Below are positions 55,487-64,000 of a stretch of 64,000 bases of DNA, one piece after another. The notes under the pieces are model-generated. The model was not told the origin of the DNA. It ran no database searches and was given only the letters and a program-made list of their open reading frames with translations. Numbering within the stretch: the first letter of the stretch is position 1; each line of letters opens with the position of its first letter. The stretch covers positions 186,001 to 250,000 of the forward strand of contig CAJGZL010000001.1 of assembly GCA_904846145.1 (NCBI GenBank). The letters run 5' to 3'. The position numbers and the translations under genes are program-made. The stretch comes from Psychrobacter immobilis. Its GTDB lineage: Bacteria > Pseudomonadota > Gammaproteobacteria > Pseudomonadales > Moraxellaceae.

Positions 55487-57181
55487 ATGCGCCAATCTGA
55501 ACTGTCAGGACTGAGCACGCCCATACTTAGTATTACTAATTTTGATCTACCATCCCTTCATTTATTACATAAAGAGATTGCCCTCACTCTAAAAGATGCT
55601 GAGTTTCATCTTAGTGAATTTAATGACGACCAACAGCAAGTCGATTTATTATTGGACTCAGTAGAAGTTTTTAAGCAGCTGGCTGGTATTTTTGAGATGA
55701 TCTCGCTAAAAGGTGCAGAGGTTTTAAGTAGTGCCATAGCAGGCGGATTACAGCATTTATTTGATAGTGAAAACGATGATAATACAGCGCTGATTATGGA
55801 TTTGTCAGAAGCTATTATGACGCTTGATCGTTACGTTGAATTTGTGCTATTGACAGAGACCGTAGAGCCTACTTTACTAGCAACCATTATAAATAAGCTA
55901 CATGCGCACCAATCAAAGGAGGCGATAGATGAAAATTATTTTTCTCGCTTTGGTAGCAGTAGTGTCGTCATCGCTAACCCTGAACAAAACTTTGAGCCAT
56001 TGAGCGCACTTGATGTAGATACGGAGCTGCTGACCCACGCCTATCGTAGTGGTCTTGCGGTTGTGCTTGCGAATACTGATGGTCAAGTTAGTGCTGCTGA
56101 GAAGCCAAAGGTTGAGGCTATGAGCGCTGCTTGTGCATTGATTGCCACTCATTCTCAAAGTCTGTTTTGGCAAGCGGCTAATGCCATCGTGACTGACATT
56201 GAGCAAATATTGCCGCTGAATATTCGCTATAAGCATACGCTAATTTATTTAGAACAGCAGTTTCAAAACTATTTACCCGTTGTAGACACTCGCTTCGCTG
56301 ATTTAGTCAGTTTGGCCTGCCAGCGTAATCATGTGCAAGCCGAGAAGCTCTGCGAGCAATACTCTAAAAATACTTTAGATAGCTCGCAACGTCTACAGTT
56401 GAAGAATTTTTTATTTGGACCCAATCGAGAAGTAATAGATACCCTGCATGATTTGTTTCAAGTTCAGATAAATAACATTAAAGAGAAAGTCGATAGCTAC
56501 TCGCGTGGCAATTTTTCAAATTTTGCGGTGACGACTGCCAAATTTCAAGCTACGGCAATCGCTAGTGACTTACTGGAGCTCAGCTCAACATTGCGGCTGT
56601 TGGTTTTGGATAATGCAGCGGCGGCTATACAAGATGCCGGCCAAGCCGTTATGCAGTGGCAAAAGCCGAGTCCTGATGAATTTGATCACCTGCTACTGGC
56701 GCTGATGAGCGCTGAAAACGCGATGATCACTATGACTGAGAAGCATACCCCCGGCGAGATCTACTTGTGTATCAGTAATACCAATATTTCACTACATCAG
56801 CTCAATAGTGCTTATGAAACTTTGCTCAAAGAGAGCCGCGTCACCTTAGTTCGTGCTGAACAAATCATTGAAGATTATTTGGCGACAACAGAGGAAAACT
56901 CATTACCTTTAGAGCATTTACCTGAAATGTTATACCAAGTTGCTGGAGCGATGCGTTTTTTACAGCTGTCGATTTCAGCGACTATGCTCAATCAGTTGGC
57001 AAAATTTCTGGAGCAGCGTTTTGCAGGTAATTTGCCTTTCAATGACGATATACTCGCCAATATCGCTAATGTCATGATGTCTATTGATTATTATCTAGAA
57101 AACTCTCAACATAACAGGCCTATTAGTAAGCAATCCTTAAATGTAGGACAACACAGCTTAAGTCAGTTGCTTGCTGCCTAA
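55487..57181 (+). CDS. fimL: FimL-like protein (ChpA N-terminal homologue)
   Basis: A 564-residue soluble, almost entirely helical protein. The length and style match FimL, a homologue of the N-terminal region of the chemosensory kinase ChpA/PilL, which helps activate type IV pili and cAMP synthesis in Pseudomonas. Features include an N-terminal helical bundle (LLHKEIALTLKDAEFHLSEFNDD...) and two later Hpt-like helical regions (residues about 190-300 and 310-470) in which the phosphorylatable histidine is not evident. No transmembrane segment or CheA-like kinase domain is present, arguing against ChpA itself. The ATG is preceded by AAGGAAG. It is 66 bp after the RNase HI-DnaQ gene and 46 bp before nudC. 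Confidence 0.75.
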   Translation: MRQSELSGLSTPILSITNFDLPSLHLLHKEIALTLKDAEFHLSEFNDDQQQVDLLLDSVEVFKQLAGIFEMISLKGAEVLSSAIAGGLQHLFDSENDDNTALIMDLSEAIMTLDRYVEFVLLTETVEPTLLATIINKLHAHQSKEAIDENYFSRFGSSSVVIANPEQNFEPLSALDVDTELLTHAYRSGLAVVLANTDGQVSAAEKPKVEAMSAACALIATHSQSLFWQAANAIVTDIEQILPLNIRYKHTLIYLEQQFQNYLPVVDTRFADLVSLACQRNHVQAEKLCEQYSKNTLDSSQRLQLKNFLFGPNREVIDTLHDLFQVQINNIKEKVDSYSRGNFSNFAVTTAKFQATAIASDLLELSSTLRLLVLDNAAAAIQDAGQAVMQWQKPSPDEFDHLLLALMSAENAMITMTEKHTPGEIYLCISNTNISLHQLNSAYETLLKESRVTLVRAEQIIEDYLATTEENSLPLEHLPEMLYQVAGAMRFLQLSISATMLNQLAKFLEQRFAGNLPFNDDILANIANVMMSIDYYLENSQHNRPISKQSLNVGQHSLSQLLAA

Positions 57182-57227
57182 TCTATACCCGTTTGGCGAT
57201 AAACACTTTTTTAATATTGGATAAGTT

Positions 57228-58196
57228 ATGACTTGCGCGTTTGTATTTAAAGATGAAACGGTATTATGCCATCAAACCGCAGATGGCATACGTCCGCTAC
57301 CAGTTTCGCTTTCTACCCTATCATCAAATCAAACCTCTGATGCCCAACATACTCCTGTCTATCAGCTTGGGTGCGTGCCCTTATTCGCTGCTATAGAGGT
57401 TCATAAGACAGATAGATCATCATCACCAAGCGCTAATCAAGACGCCAATAAAAAGCTAGACGCGGCGACGCTGTTTGCTATCAGTCATGCCTATGCGCTA
57501 AGCCATAAGCTGGCGCTACCCACAATCGTTGACGCTGACCATATCAATGATTTGACCGCTTATCATGCCGATACCGCCGCCTTTATTGCCTATCGGCAGC
57601 TGATCACACTAATGCCAAGCTCGGTAGCTGATACGCTCAGTCAAGGCATTCAACTGCTACGCTGGCGTGAAGATACCCAGTTCTGTAGTCGTTGTGGTGC
57701 TGCTGTCAATAGCGCTAAATCAGGCGAGCGCTCGATGGTGTGCTCGGTATGTCGATTGCGTCAATATCCACGCGTACAGCCCTGCGTCATCACTGCCATA
57801 ACGCGCCCTAATCCAGAGACAGGCGAGACCCAGATATTGCTCGCTCATCATCATCGTTATGGTCAGACCAGCTTGCCGCTACAGTACGGTTTGATTGCAG
57901 GCTTTGTCGAGGTGGGTGAAAGATTAGAGCACGCTGTGGTACGTGAAGTTGCTGAGGAAGTTGGTATTACTCTAAGTGATATCCGCTATGTCAGCAGTCA
58001 GCCTTGGCCTTTTCCCTCAAACTTAATGCTGGGCTTTCGCGCCAGCTATCAAAGCGGTGATATTGTACTGCAAGAAGATGAGCTATCGCATGCAGACTTT
58101 TTTGATTTATCAAACTTGCCAAAGATACCTTTTAAAGGCAGTATCGCTTACGATTTGATTGCCCAAATTGCCCAAGAGCAAGGCGTAGTGATTTAA
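57228..58196 (+). CDS. nudC: NAD+ diphosphatase / NADH pyrophosphatase NudC
   Basis: A 322-residue Nudix hydrolase. A zinc ribbon is formed by C153, C156, C172 and C175 (FCSRCG ... CSVCR). The Nudix box lies at residues 225-247 (GFVEVGERLEHAVVREVAEEVGI), and the NADH-specific SQPWPFPSNLMLGF motif follows near 257-270. NudC hydrolyses NAD(H) to NMN(H) and AMP and removes NAD caps from RNA. A poorly conserved N-terminal domain and a low-complexity segment around 62-75 precede. The start has a TAAGTT-type weak ribosome-binding site. Confidence 0.93.
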   Translation: MTCAFVFKDETVLCHQTADGIRPLPVSLSTLSSNQTSDAQHTPVYQLGCVPLFAAIEVHKTDRSSSPSANQDANKKLDAATLFAISHAYALSHKLALPTIVDADHINDLTAYHADTAAFIAYRQLITLMPSSVADTLSQGIQLLRWREDTQFCSRCGAAVNSAKSGERSMVCSVCRLRQYPRVQPCVITAITRPNPETGETQILLAHHHRYGQTSLPLQYGLIAGFVEVGERLEHAVVREVAEEVGITLSDIRYVSSQPWPFPSNLMLGFRASYQSGDIVLQEDELSHADFFDLSNLPKIPFKGSIAYDLIAQIAQEQGVVI

Positions 58197-58297
58197 ACCT
58201 TTATTGATTCTTAAATATGCTCGTTATTTTTGAAGATAATTAGTTTTTAAAAAAACATAGCGACTACTTTTATACCAGCCTATAGGCCAGTAATCAG

Positions 58298-59143
58298 ATG
58301 CCAAATAACTCGACCCTCCTTCCTAATAATAAGCGCTTAGACAAGCTACCACTGCTATTTGATACGCTAACGATTGAGACCATGCCGCTAGCAGTACAAC
58401 AAAGAATAGCGCTTATTGACGCCTGTCTGCCACAGACTCAATGTGGTCTATGCGAGCACCCTGACGGCTGTCTGCCCTATGCAACAGCTATTGTTGTAGA
58501 TGGCGAACCCTACAATAAATGTGTGCCTGGCGGTCAGCCAGTGACCGACGCTATTGCCTTAATTATTGAGGCAGATGATAAAGGGTCACTGAGCGCTGAG
58601 CCATCAAAATGGCCTCTAGACTTATCATCACAGCGCCCTACAGAGGTACGCGCTATTATCCGTGAGGATGACTGTATCGGCTGTACAAAATGCATTCCCG
58701 CCTGTCCTGTTGACGCGATAGTCGGCACGGGCAAGCATATGCATACCATCTTCACTGACCTGTGCACGGGCTGCGAGTTATGTATAGCCCCTTGCCCTGT
58801 TGATTGTATCGATTTAGTCGTCATTGAGCGTGAGCTGACTATTGATGAGCGCATGCAAGAACAAAACGATCTGCGCTTGCGTTATCATACTCATCTTAAT
58901 CGGGTAACTGAGCAGCTTGCCGATAGTAGCAATGCTAGACCCGTCGTCAGCATGGTTGAGGCCAAATTGAATAACGCGGCCAGTCAAAGTCTCGATATAA
59001 GCGAGCAGCAAGCAAAAGACACTATTGCAGCAGCAAAATTGCGTAGTAAAATTAAAAAGCTAGAAAAGCAGATCAGTGTCCGTACCAATGCTACCAAACA
59101 AGAAGAGCTTGACGCTCTAAAGACAGAACTGGCTCTGCTTTAA
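58298..59143 (+). CDS. RsxB/RnfB-like ferredoxin (orphan)
   Basis: A 281-residue iron-sulphur protein related to RnfB/RsxB. An N-terminal [4Fe-4S]-binding domain has C43, C49, C52 and C58 ([18 protein letters not shown]). Two ferredoxin [4Fe-4S] sites follow: C126/C129/C132/C136 and C156/C159/C162/C166 ([30 protein letters not shown]). The last 100 residues are a helical, charged coiled-coil tail that typical RsxB lacks. The N-terminal membrane helix of RnfB is also absent, so this looks soluble. In E. coli the rsx operon precedes nth; here the nth neighbour is retained but rsxA/C/D/G/E are not in the window. Electron transfer is inferred; partner unknown. Confidence 0.85.
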   Translation: MPNNSTLLPNNKRLDKLPLLFDTLTIETMPLAVQQRIALIDACLPQTQCGLCEHPDGCLPYATAIVVDGEPYNKCVPGGQPVTDAIALIIEADDKGSLSAEPSKWPLDLSSQRPTEVRAIIREDDCIGCTKCIPACPVDAIVGTGKHMHTIFTDLCTGCELCIAPCPVDCIDLVVIERELTIDERMQEQNDLRLRYHTHLNRVTEQLADSSNARPVVSMVEAKLNNAASQSLDISEQQAKDTIAAAKLRSKIKKLEKQISVRTNATKQEELDALKTELALL

Positions 59144-59201
59144 ACACTGAAAACAAGCCCTCTTAATTCGCCTAGATACCAACAATTAGATAACAACAAT
59201 T

Positions 59202-59897
59202 ATGAGTAAAACCGTCAAACATAAAACCGCAGATACGCCGCCATCACGGCTTATGCCGATGCGTAAAGTTAGGCCATTCTTTGAAAAGCTAGCCGCGACG
59301 ATTGAAGAGCCGGTCACAGAGCTGCGTTTTGATAGCAACTTTGAGCTACTTATCGCGGTGATTCTTTCCGCCCAAGCGACTGACATTAGTGTCAATATTT
59401 CCACCGATCAGCTCTATCCTGTGGCAAACACCCCTGAAGCTATATGGGCGTTAGGCGTCGAAGGCCTTATCCCTTATATCAAAAACATTGGCCTTTATAA
59501 TGCTAAAGCAAAAAACGTTATTAAGACTTGCCGTGATTTAATAGACAAATTCGATAGTACCGTCCCCGACAATCGTAAAGATCTAGAGTCGCTGGCGGGT
59601 GTCGGTCGCAAAACAGCTAACGTCGTATTGAATACTGGCTTTGGACAGCCTACTATGGCGGTTGATACTCACATCTTCCGCGTCGGTAATCGTACTGGCC
59701 TTGCCACTGGCAAAAGCGTCTTGATCGTTGAGCAAAAGCTGGTCGCGCGCATACCTGAAGACATGATGATAGATGCCCATCATTATTTGATCTTACATGG
59801 GCGCTATACTTGTCAAGCGCGTACGCCTAAATGCGGCAAGTGCCCTGTCTATGATGAGTGTATGTTTAAAGATAAAGCTGATTTTTTAGAGCTATAG
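59202..59897 (+). CDS. nth: Endonuclease III
   Basis: A 231-residue base-excision DNA glycosylase/AP lyase. Helix-hairpin-helix LAGVGRKTANVVLN contains catalytic K137, and AVDTHIFR carries catalytic D155. The C-terminal [4Fe-4S] loop is CX6CX2CX5C with C204, C211, C214 and C220. It removes oxidised pyrimidines from DNA. An N-terminal extension of about 20 residues precedes the usual family start at RKVRPFFEKL. It lies 58 bp after the RsxB-like gene on the same strand, probably co-transcribed. Confidence 0.96.
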   Translation: MSKTVKHKTADTPPSRLMPMRKVRPFFEKLAATIEEPVTELRFDSNFELLIAVILSAQATDISVNISTDQLYPVANTPEAIWALGVEGLIPYIKNIGLYNAKAKNVIKTCRDLIDKFDSTVPDNRKDLESLAGVGRKTANVVLNTGFGQPTMAVDTHIFRVGNRTGLATGKSVLIVEQKLVARIPEDMMIDAHHYLILHGRYTCQARTPKCGKCPVYDECMFKDKADFLEL

Positions 59898-59929
59898 CTA
59901 CAAGCTTTTAACTATTCGTCAGGGTTTTA

Positions 59930-60067
59930 ATGAAACTTCTATTTATGTGTACCAAAAACAAATGGCGTGGTTCTACTGCTGAAAAAGTCTATGAAGACTC
60001 TGCTGGTATTAGTCGGTCAGTGCTCCGAGCTTATCTCCTCTATGAAATAAGTATCAATCTGACATAA
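59930..60067 (+). pseudogene. Remnant of a small tyrosine-phosphatase-like gene
   Basis: A 45-codon frame (MKLLFMCTKNKWRGSTAEKVYEDSAGIS ... NLT) retains the N-terminal half of the low-molecular-weight protein tyrosine phosphatase-like family, which has the form LLFLCTxNKWRSPTAE followed by a SAG motif and is normally about 110 residues. Here the sequence loses family character after SAGIS and stops. The catalytic-loop Cys (C7) and Arg (R13) remain, but the rest of the fold, including the acid/base Asp region, is missing, so it is probably a decayed or truncated gene. Confidence 0.6.
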
Positions 60068-60258
60068 GAATCAAAGCAGTGGCTATCTCCTCCAGTAATC
60101 GCAGCTTTGCTAGCGCTGGTCGGCTATTATCAAACCTAGCCTAGAGTTTTAGTCAAAATCACGGTAAGATATGGTAATTTTTTTGACTCACTTTTTCTAA
60201 TTATCTTTGAAAATTATTGAATATCTAATAACAGTCCCTGCAATTAAGCGATCCTACT

Positions 60259-61425
60259 ATGCGTGAATACAATTTATTTACCTCAGAATCTGTAAGTGAA
60301 GGCCATCCTGATAAAATGGCTGATCAAATCTCCGATGCTATACTTGATGCTATTTTGCGAGAAGACATCAATGCGCGTGTCGCTTGTGAGACTTTAGTCA
60401 AAACGGGCGCAGTAGTGTTAGCGGGTGAAATTACAACTACAGCTAACATTGACTTTGAGCGTATCGTCCGTGATACCGTAAATGGCATTGGCTATCATCA
60501 TTCAGACCTTGGCTTTGATGGTGAAACTTGTGCGGTTATCAATATGCTGGGCAAGCAGTCGCCTGAGATTGCACAAGGTGTTGACCGTCAAAACCCAGAA
60601 GAGCAAGGTGCAGGCGATCAAGGCCTGATGTTTGGCTATGCGAGCAACGAGACTCAAGTGCTGATGCCAGCGCCTATCGAATACGCGCATCGCTTGATGC
60701 AGCGTCAGTCCGAATTGCGCCGTGCAGGTGAGCTACCTTGGCTACGTCCTGATGCCAAAGCGCAAGTAACGCTCAAGTATGATGGCAATCGTCCTGTCGC
60801 TATCGACGCGGTTGTACTATCGACTCAGCATGATCCGAGCATTTCACAGACAGATCTGCAAGAGGCGATAATGGAAAACATCATTAAGCAGGTACTGCCA
60901 GCAGATTTATTGCATAAAGGCACGCGCTATCATATCAATCCAACAGGAAAATTCGTCATCGGTGGCCCTGTTGGCGATGCAGGCTTGACGGGTCGCAAGA
61001 TCATCGTCGATACTTATGGCGGTATGGCGCGTCATGGCGGTGGTGCTTTTAGTGGTAAAGATCCTTCTAAAGTCGATCGTAGCGCCGCTTACGCGGTGCG
61101 CTATGTTGCCAAAAATATCGTCGCCGCTGGTATTGCGGATCGCTGTGAAGTGCAGATTAGTTACGCGATTGGCGTGGCAGAGCCGACTTCTATCTCTATC
61201 AATACCTTTGGTACCAATAAGATCAATAATGATGAGATCATTCATCTGATTCGTAAGCATTTTGATTTGCGCCCCTATGGCATCACCCGTATGCTAAACT
61301 TGTTGCAGCCTATGTACCAGCAGACTTCTACCTTTGGTCATTTTGGTCGGATGGGCTCTGAGACTGCCTTTACTTGGGAAAAAACCGACAAAGCTGAAAT
61401 GCTAAAAGCGGATGCTGGTTTATAA
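60259..61425 (+). CDS. metK: S-adenosylmethionine synthase
   Basis: A 388-residue enzyme of standard length that forms S-adenosylmethionine from methionine and ATP. Landmarks are [28 protein letters not shown] at the start, [12 protein letters not shown], the P-loop-like [21 protein letters not shown] and the terminal SIN...[18 protein letters not shown]. The 190 bp upstream of the ATG shows no obvious SAM riboswitch. A short tandem repeat follows the stop. Gene stands alone. Confidence 0.98.
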   Translation: MREYNLFTSESVSEGHPDKMADQISDAILDAILREDINARVACETLVKTGAVVLAGEITTTANIDFERIVRDTVNGIGYHHSDLGFDGETCAVINMLGKQSPEIAQGVDRQNPEEQGAGDQGLMFGYASNETQVLMPAPIEYAHRLMQRQSELRRAGELPWLRPDAKAQVTLKYDGNRPVAIDAVVLSTQHDPSISQTDLQEAIMENIIKQVLPADLLHKGTRYHINPTGKFVIGGPVGDAGLTGRKIIVDTYGGMARHGGGAFSGKDPSKVDRSAAYAVRYVAKNIVAAGIADRCEVQISYAIGVAEPTSISINTFGTNKINNDEIIHLIRKHFDLRPYGITRMLNLLQPMYQQTSTFGHFGRMGSETAFTWEKTDKAEMLKADAGL

Positions 61426-61436
61426 CCTTTTAATAC

Positions 61437-61497
61437 GATCAAAAACCTGACATGATCAAAAACTTGGTCTGATCAAAAACTTAGTATAATCAAAATA
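61437..61497. repeat. Short tandem repeat, 17-bp unit
   Basis: Three 17-bp units beginning GATCAAAAAC (61437-61453, 61454-61470, 61471-61487) and a degenerate fourth (AATCAAAAT) lie between metK and the DUF3144 gene. They are separated by no spacers and are not a CRISPR array. Confidence 0.8.
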
Positions 61498-61533
61498 AGT
61501 AACGCTATCCCTTATATTTATTAGGACACTCTT

Positions 61534-61878
61534 ATGGCTCAAAATGACATTGAAAACAATAATGCTGATTCAAGCGTTGAGATCACCCCTGAAATGCAAG
61601 CGTTTTATCAACGTGCCGATGAGATAATTGGTGTCGCTAATAGTCAATTAGGTGACAACGCGCATTCAGGTCAAGTCGGTGCTTCCCTACTCTATGCAGC
61701 AGCGCGTTATAGCGCCTCTGTGGCCTCAATCGGCTTTGTAAAGGGCGATGACTTTGCCAAAGAAAAAGACGACATCGTTGAGTTTTATACTAAGCAATAT
61801 CGTCAAATGCTCAGTGACAATTTGACCGATTATGCACAGAATTTTGATAAATACATTAATATTGAAAAGCAGTCTTAA
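61534..61878 (+). CDS. DUF3144 family protein
   Basis: A 114-residue protein of the DUF3144 family. The core reads EMQAFYQRADEIIGVANSQL ... VGASLLYAAARYSASVASIGF ... YTKQYRQMLSDNLTDYAQNFDKYI. It is small, acidic and cytoplasmic with no known function. A short Asn-rich N-terminus precedes. It is followed after 26 bp by a strong terminator. Confidence 0.88.
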   Translation: MAQNDIENNNADSSVEITPEMQAFYQRADEIIGVANSQLGDNAHSGQVGASLLYAAARYSASVASIGFVKGDDFAKEKDDIVEFYTKQYRQMLSDNLTDYAQNFDKYINIEKQS

Positions 61879-61902
61879 GTAGCAACATCACTACTCATAT
61901 AT

Positions 61903-61936
61903 TGAAAAGCCTATCTATAAGATAGGCTTTTTTATG
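61903..61936 (+). terminator. Intrinsic terminator after the DUF3144 gene
   Basis: A stem AAAAGCCTATC / GATAGGCTTTT with a 5-nt loop, followed by TTTTTT. Confidence 0.88.
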
Positions 61937-62007
61937 TCATTATCATAAAAAAAGCTATAGTATATTAAGAATCGACTATAGTAAGAAACTATCAACAAGG
62001 AGAGATC

Positions 62008-62346
62008 ATGACTATCAAAGGCTTGCGTGCGTCACAGCGATTACCAGTTAACGCTTTATTTAGTCTACTGCTAATCCTTGTTTTGACGGGTTGTAGTAGC
62101 TCAGTCAATATCTTGGCACCTGATACAGTGCCCATTCAAAATTCTATCTTTAACGGCCAGTCATCCAATATTGGAATACAGTGTCCACCTTTTAACCCCA
62201 ACAACACAATATGTACTGCTCAATATACGCCAGTCTGTGTCAAAAGCCAAAATGGCTCAACAGTCAGTTATCGTACTGCTAGCAATGCTTGCTCGGCATG
62301 TGCAACCTCAGAGGCGATAAGTTATGTTGAGGGCGAATGCTCCTAA
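62008..62346 (+). CDS. Kazal-like domain lipoprotein
   Basis: A 112-residue lipoprotein with lipobox LVLTGC near residue 29. The mature part is about 83 residues with six or more cysteines spaced as in Kazal-type serine protease inhibitors: C...C-TAQYTPVC-VKSQNGSTVSYRTASNAC-SAC-...-GEC. The PVC-x-Y-x-N-AC-x-AC-x-GEC pattern is the main evidence. Disulphide-rich and periplasmic or surface anchored, it may inhibit host or self proteases; this is inferred. GGAG ribosome-binding site lies 8 nt before the ATG. Confidence 0.75.
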   Translation: MTIKGLRASQRLPVNALFSLLLILVLTGCSSSVNILAPDTVPIQNSIFNGQSSNIGIQCPPFNPNNTICTAQYTPVCVKSQNGSTVSYRTASNACSACATSEAISYVEGECS

Positions 62347-62440
62347 TGTGCTTAAGTCCATTCGCTCAACACTATTTTTATTAAGAATCAGCGCTAATAT
62401 AAGCATTGGCTTTACTGCTATTCACTTTCAATCATCGTAT

Positions 62441-62480
62441 AAAAAAGCCCCAGCTTATTTAATAAGCTAGGGCTTTTTAG
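62441..62480. terminator. Bidirectional terminator between convergent genes
   Basis: AAAAAGCCCCAGCTTATT pairs with AATAAGCTAGGGCTTTTT (one mismatch), with T/A runs on both sides. It separates the Kazal-like lipoprotein gene from the BCCT transporter gene. Confidence 0.88.
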
Positions 62481-62500
62481 TTTCATAAGACGACTTATTA

Positions 62501-64000
62501 TTAATTATCTTTTTCGATATCAGGTGGTCCTGTTAACAACTCTTCATCACGGAACTCATTGGCAGAATTGTGCTCTGCTGATTCTTCGGTGATAAACCAC
62601 TGCTGGTTACGATAGAGAATCAAATGATCGCGACTCAGGCCACGCAGTAGCGAGTACATCATAATGACGATGACTATCGCAAAGGGGAAACCTGAAACAA
62701 TCGAGGCCGCTTGCAGTGCACCAAGTCCACCAGCCGCTAATAGTACCGCTGCGATAACCCCTTCCGTACCTGCCCAAAACAGACGCTGAATCTTCGGCGG
62801 ATTAGTATCACCTCCTGAGGTCAGCATGTCGATGACAAAACTGGCTGAATCCGATGAAGTCACAAACCACAGTACAATCATAATCACAATAAGCAAGTTA
62901 ACCGCTGAGGTTAACGGATAAGACTCCATAAGCTTAAAGATAGCGCTACCTGTATCGGCTTTTACCGCTTCGATAAGACCAGGACTTGCCATCGTAGGAT
63001 CAGCGGCTGCTAACATCTCTAAATGTACCGCCGCGCCACCAAACGCTGTAAACCACAAGAATAAAATCGTGATAGGGATTAATAAAACCCCTAGTATAAA
63101 CTCACGGATAGTACGACCACGAGAGATACGCGCCACGAATACGCCTACAAATGGCGACCAGCTAATCCACCATGCCCAGTAAAATATCGTCCACGACGAC
63201 TGCCAGTTCTCTTCGCCATTGTAAGACTCAGTCCACATGCCAAGTGGGATAACTTGGTGCAGATAATTACCAATATTCTCGACAAAGCTATTAAAAATAA
63301 ACTGCGTAGGCCCTAAGATAATCACAAAGCTAAGCAGTACTACGGTAAATAAGATATTGATATCACTTAAGCGTTTGATGCCTTTATCTAATCCCATGAA
63401 TAAGGATAGCCCTGCTAGCATAGTGATAAAAGCAATCAGGATAATCTGTACCGTAATATTATTAGGAATACCAAATAAAGCATTAAGACCCGAGTTGATC
63501 TGTAATACGCCTAAACCTAAAGTCGTCACCACCCCAAACATCGTTCCGAACACCGCTAAAGTATCGACCGTATGACCCATAGGGCCGTAGATTTTTTTGC
63601 CGATTAGCGGATATAACGTTGAGCGAATCGCTAAAGGCAAACCGACACGATAGTGAAAATAAGCCAAAGCCAAAGCCACCATGCCATAGATCGCCCACAC
63701 ATGAAAACCGTAATGCAAAAATGAGATATTCATTGCAAGTTTGGCGGCTTCCACCGTCTCAGGCGTCCCCAATGGCGGTGCCATAAAATGATAGAGCGGC
63801 TCAGCAGTACCCCAGTACAGCAGACCAATACCAATTCCTGCTGAGAACAACATGCCAATCCAAGAAATGAGATTGTATTCAGGCTTTTCTGTCTGATGAC
63901 CAAGCCTAATGTCACCGTAGCGACTAAAGATCATGTAAATACTCATAACCAATGCAAGATTGACCACGACAATAAAAAACCAGCCAAAACGTACTGACAC
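62501..64000 (-). CDS. BCCT-family betaine/carnitine/choline transporter (partial)
   Basis: The 3' portion (about 500 codons) of a minus-strand gene that continues past the window end. The first visible codons read VSVRFGWFFIVVVNLALVMS, which corresponds to the second helix region of BCCT proteins, so roughly 40-60 N-terminal residues are missing. Diagnostic segments are FSRYGDIRLG, MLFSAGIGIGLLYWGTAEPL, WAIYGMVALALAYFHYR, the tryptophan box TIFYWAWWISWSPFVGVFVARISRGRTIREF and FVTSSDSASFVIDMLTSGG. The family uses Na+ or H+ to import osmoprotectants. Whether it takes betaine or choline is not readable. The C-terminal tail is about 40 residues and acidic. Confidence 0.93.
   Translation of the reverse strand: MSVRFGWFFIVVVNLALVMSIYMIFSRYGDIRLGHQTEKPEYNLISWIGMLFSAGIGIGLLYWGTAEPLYHFMAPPLGTPETVEAAKLAMNISFLHYGFHVWAIYGMVALALAYFHYRVGLPLAIRSTLYPLIGKKIYGPMGHTVDTLAVFGTMFGVVTTLGLGVLQINSGLNALFGIPNNITVQIILIAFITMLAGLSLFMGLDKGIKRLSDINILFTVVLLSFVIILGPTQFIFNSFVENIGNYLHQVIPLGMWTESYNGEENWQSSWTIFYWAWWISWSPFVGVFVARISRGRTIREFILGVLLIPITILFLWFTAFGGAAVHLEMLAAADPTMASPGLIEAVKADTGSAIFKLMESYPLTSAVNLLIVIMIVLWFVTSSDSASFVIDMLTSGGDTNPPKIQRLFWAGTEGVIAAVLLAAGGLGALQAASIVSGFPFAIVIVIMMYSLLRGLSRDHLILYRNQQWFITEESAEHNSANEFRDEELLTGPPDIEKDN

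Noticed and set aside
60068..60258. SAM riboswitch upstream of metK
   Set aside because: No SAM-I/SAM-II core or terminator hairpin is visible in the 190 bp; this class is uncommon in gammaproteobacteria.

Overview
The window looks like chromosomal DNA of a Psychrobacter-like member of the Moraxellaceae (Gammaproteobacteria). The basis is gene order and protein character, not a database search. Three things point there: the compact der-bamB-yfgM-hisS-ispG-rodZ-pilW-rlmN-ndk block, a single-ORF RNase HI/DnaQ fusion, and type IV pilus genes including a stand-alone FimL, all with moderate GC and AT-rich intergenic DNA. Most of the window is ordinary housekeeping sequence.

Layout. 1-2100: 3' end of a glycerate kinase gene, then a RidA-type deaminase and a DadA-like amino-acid dehydrogenase on the minus strand, separated by a small palindromic element. 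2600-13200 is the most accessory part. It holds a secreted SdrD/DUF11-like surface protein of mosaic composition, an SMR efflux pump, a 1547-residue UPF1-like helicase with a C-terminal Vsr/DUF559-like nuclease domain (a candidate single-gene defence protein), an SDR dehydrogenase and a UvrD/Rep-type helicase. 13260-19160 is envelope-related: a PAP2/dual-specificity phosphatase fusion, NlpD, SurE, a small secreted protein and a PBP5-type carboxypeptidase. 19300-21260 is a sensor histidine kinase interrupted by an in-frame amber codon.

21450-34780, all on the minus strand: Der, BamB, YfgM, HisS, IspG, RodZ, PilW, RlmN, Ndk, PurA and HisZ. 35270-40350, plus strand: DUF2237, CorA, then a unit preceded by a Fur-box-like sequence with an RCC1-repeat lipoprotein and a di-haem DUF1111 oxidoreductase broken by a frameshift. 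40430-44530: PsiE-like protein, FolD with a candidate structured small RNA upstream, and a sodium:solute symporter with a 44-residue companion protein. 44750-45025: tRNA-Cys and tRNA-Leu. Immediately beyond the tRNAs is a translationally coupled two-gene unit (PhoD-like metallophosphatase plus an unrecognised 797-residue protein).

49850-64000: Sel1-repeat protein, Tat-exported LD-carboxypeptidase, DUF1232 protein, small envelope proteins, RNase HI-DnaQ, FimL, NudC, an orphan RsxB-like ferredoxin, Nth, a remnant of a small tyrosine-phosphatase gene, MetK, DUF3144, a Kazal-like lipoprotein and a BCCT transporter cut by the window end.

The items most worth a second look are the helicase-nuclease gene, the PhoD-like/unknown gene pair beside the tRNAs, the folD-upstream small RNA, and the two interrupted genes (kinase and DUF1111). 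No CRISPR array, rRNA operon, complete insertion sequence or prophage was seen. GC statements are by eye.
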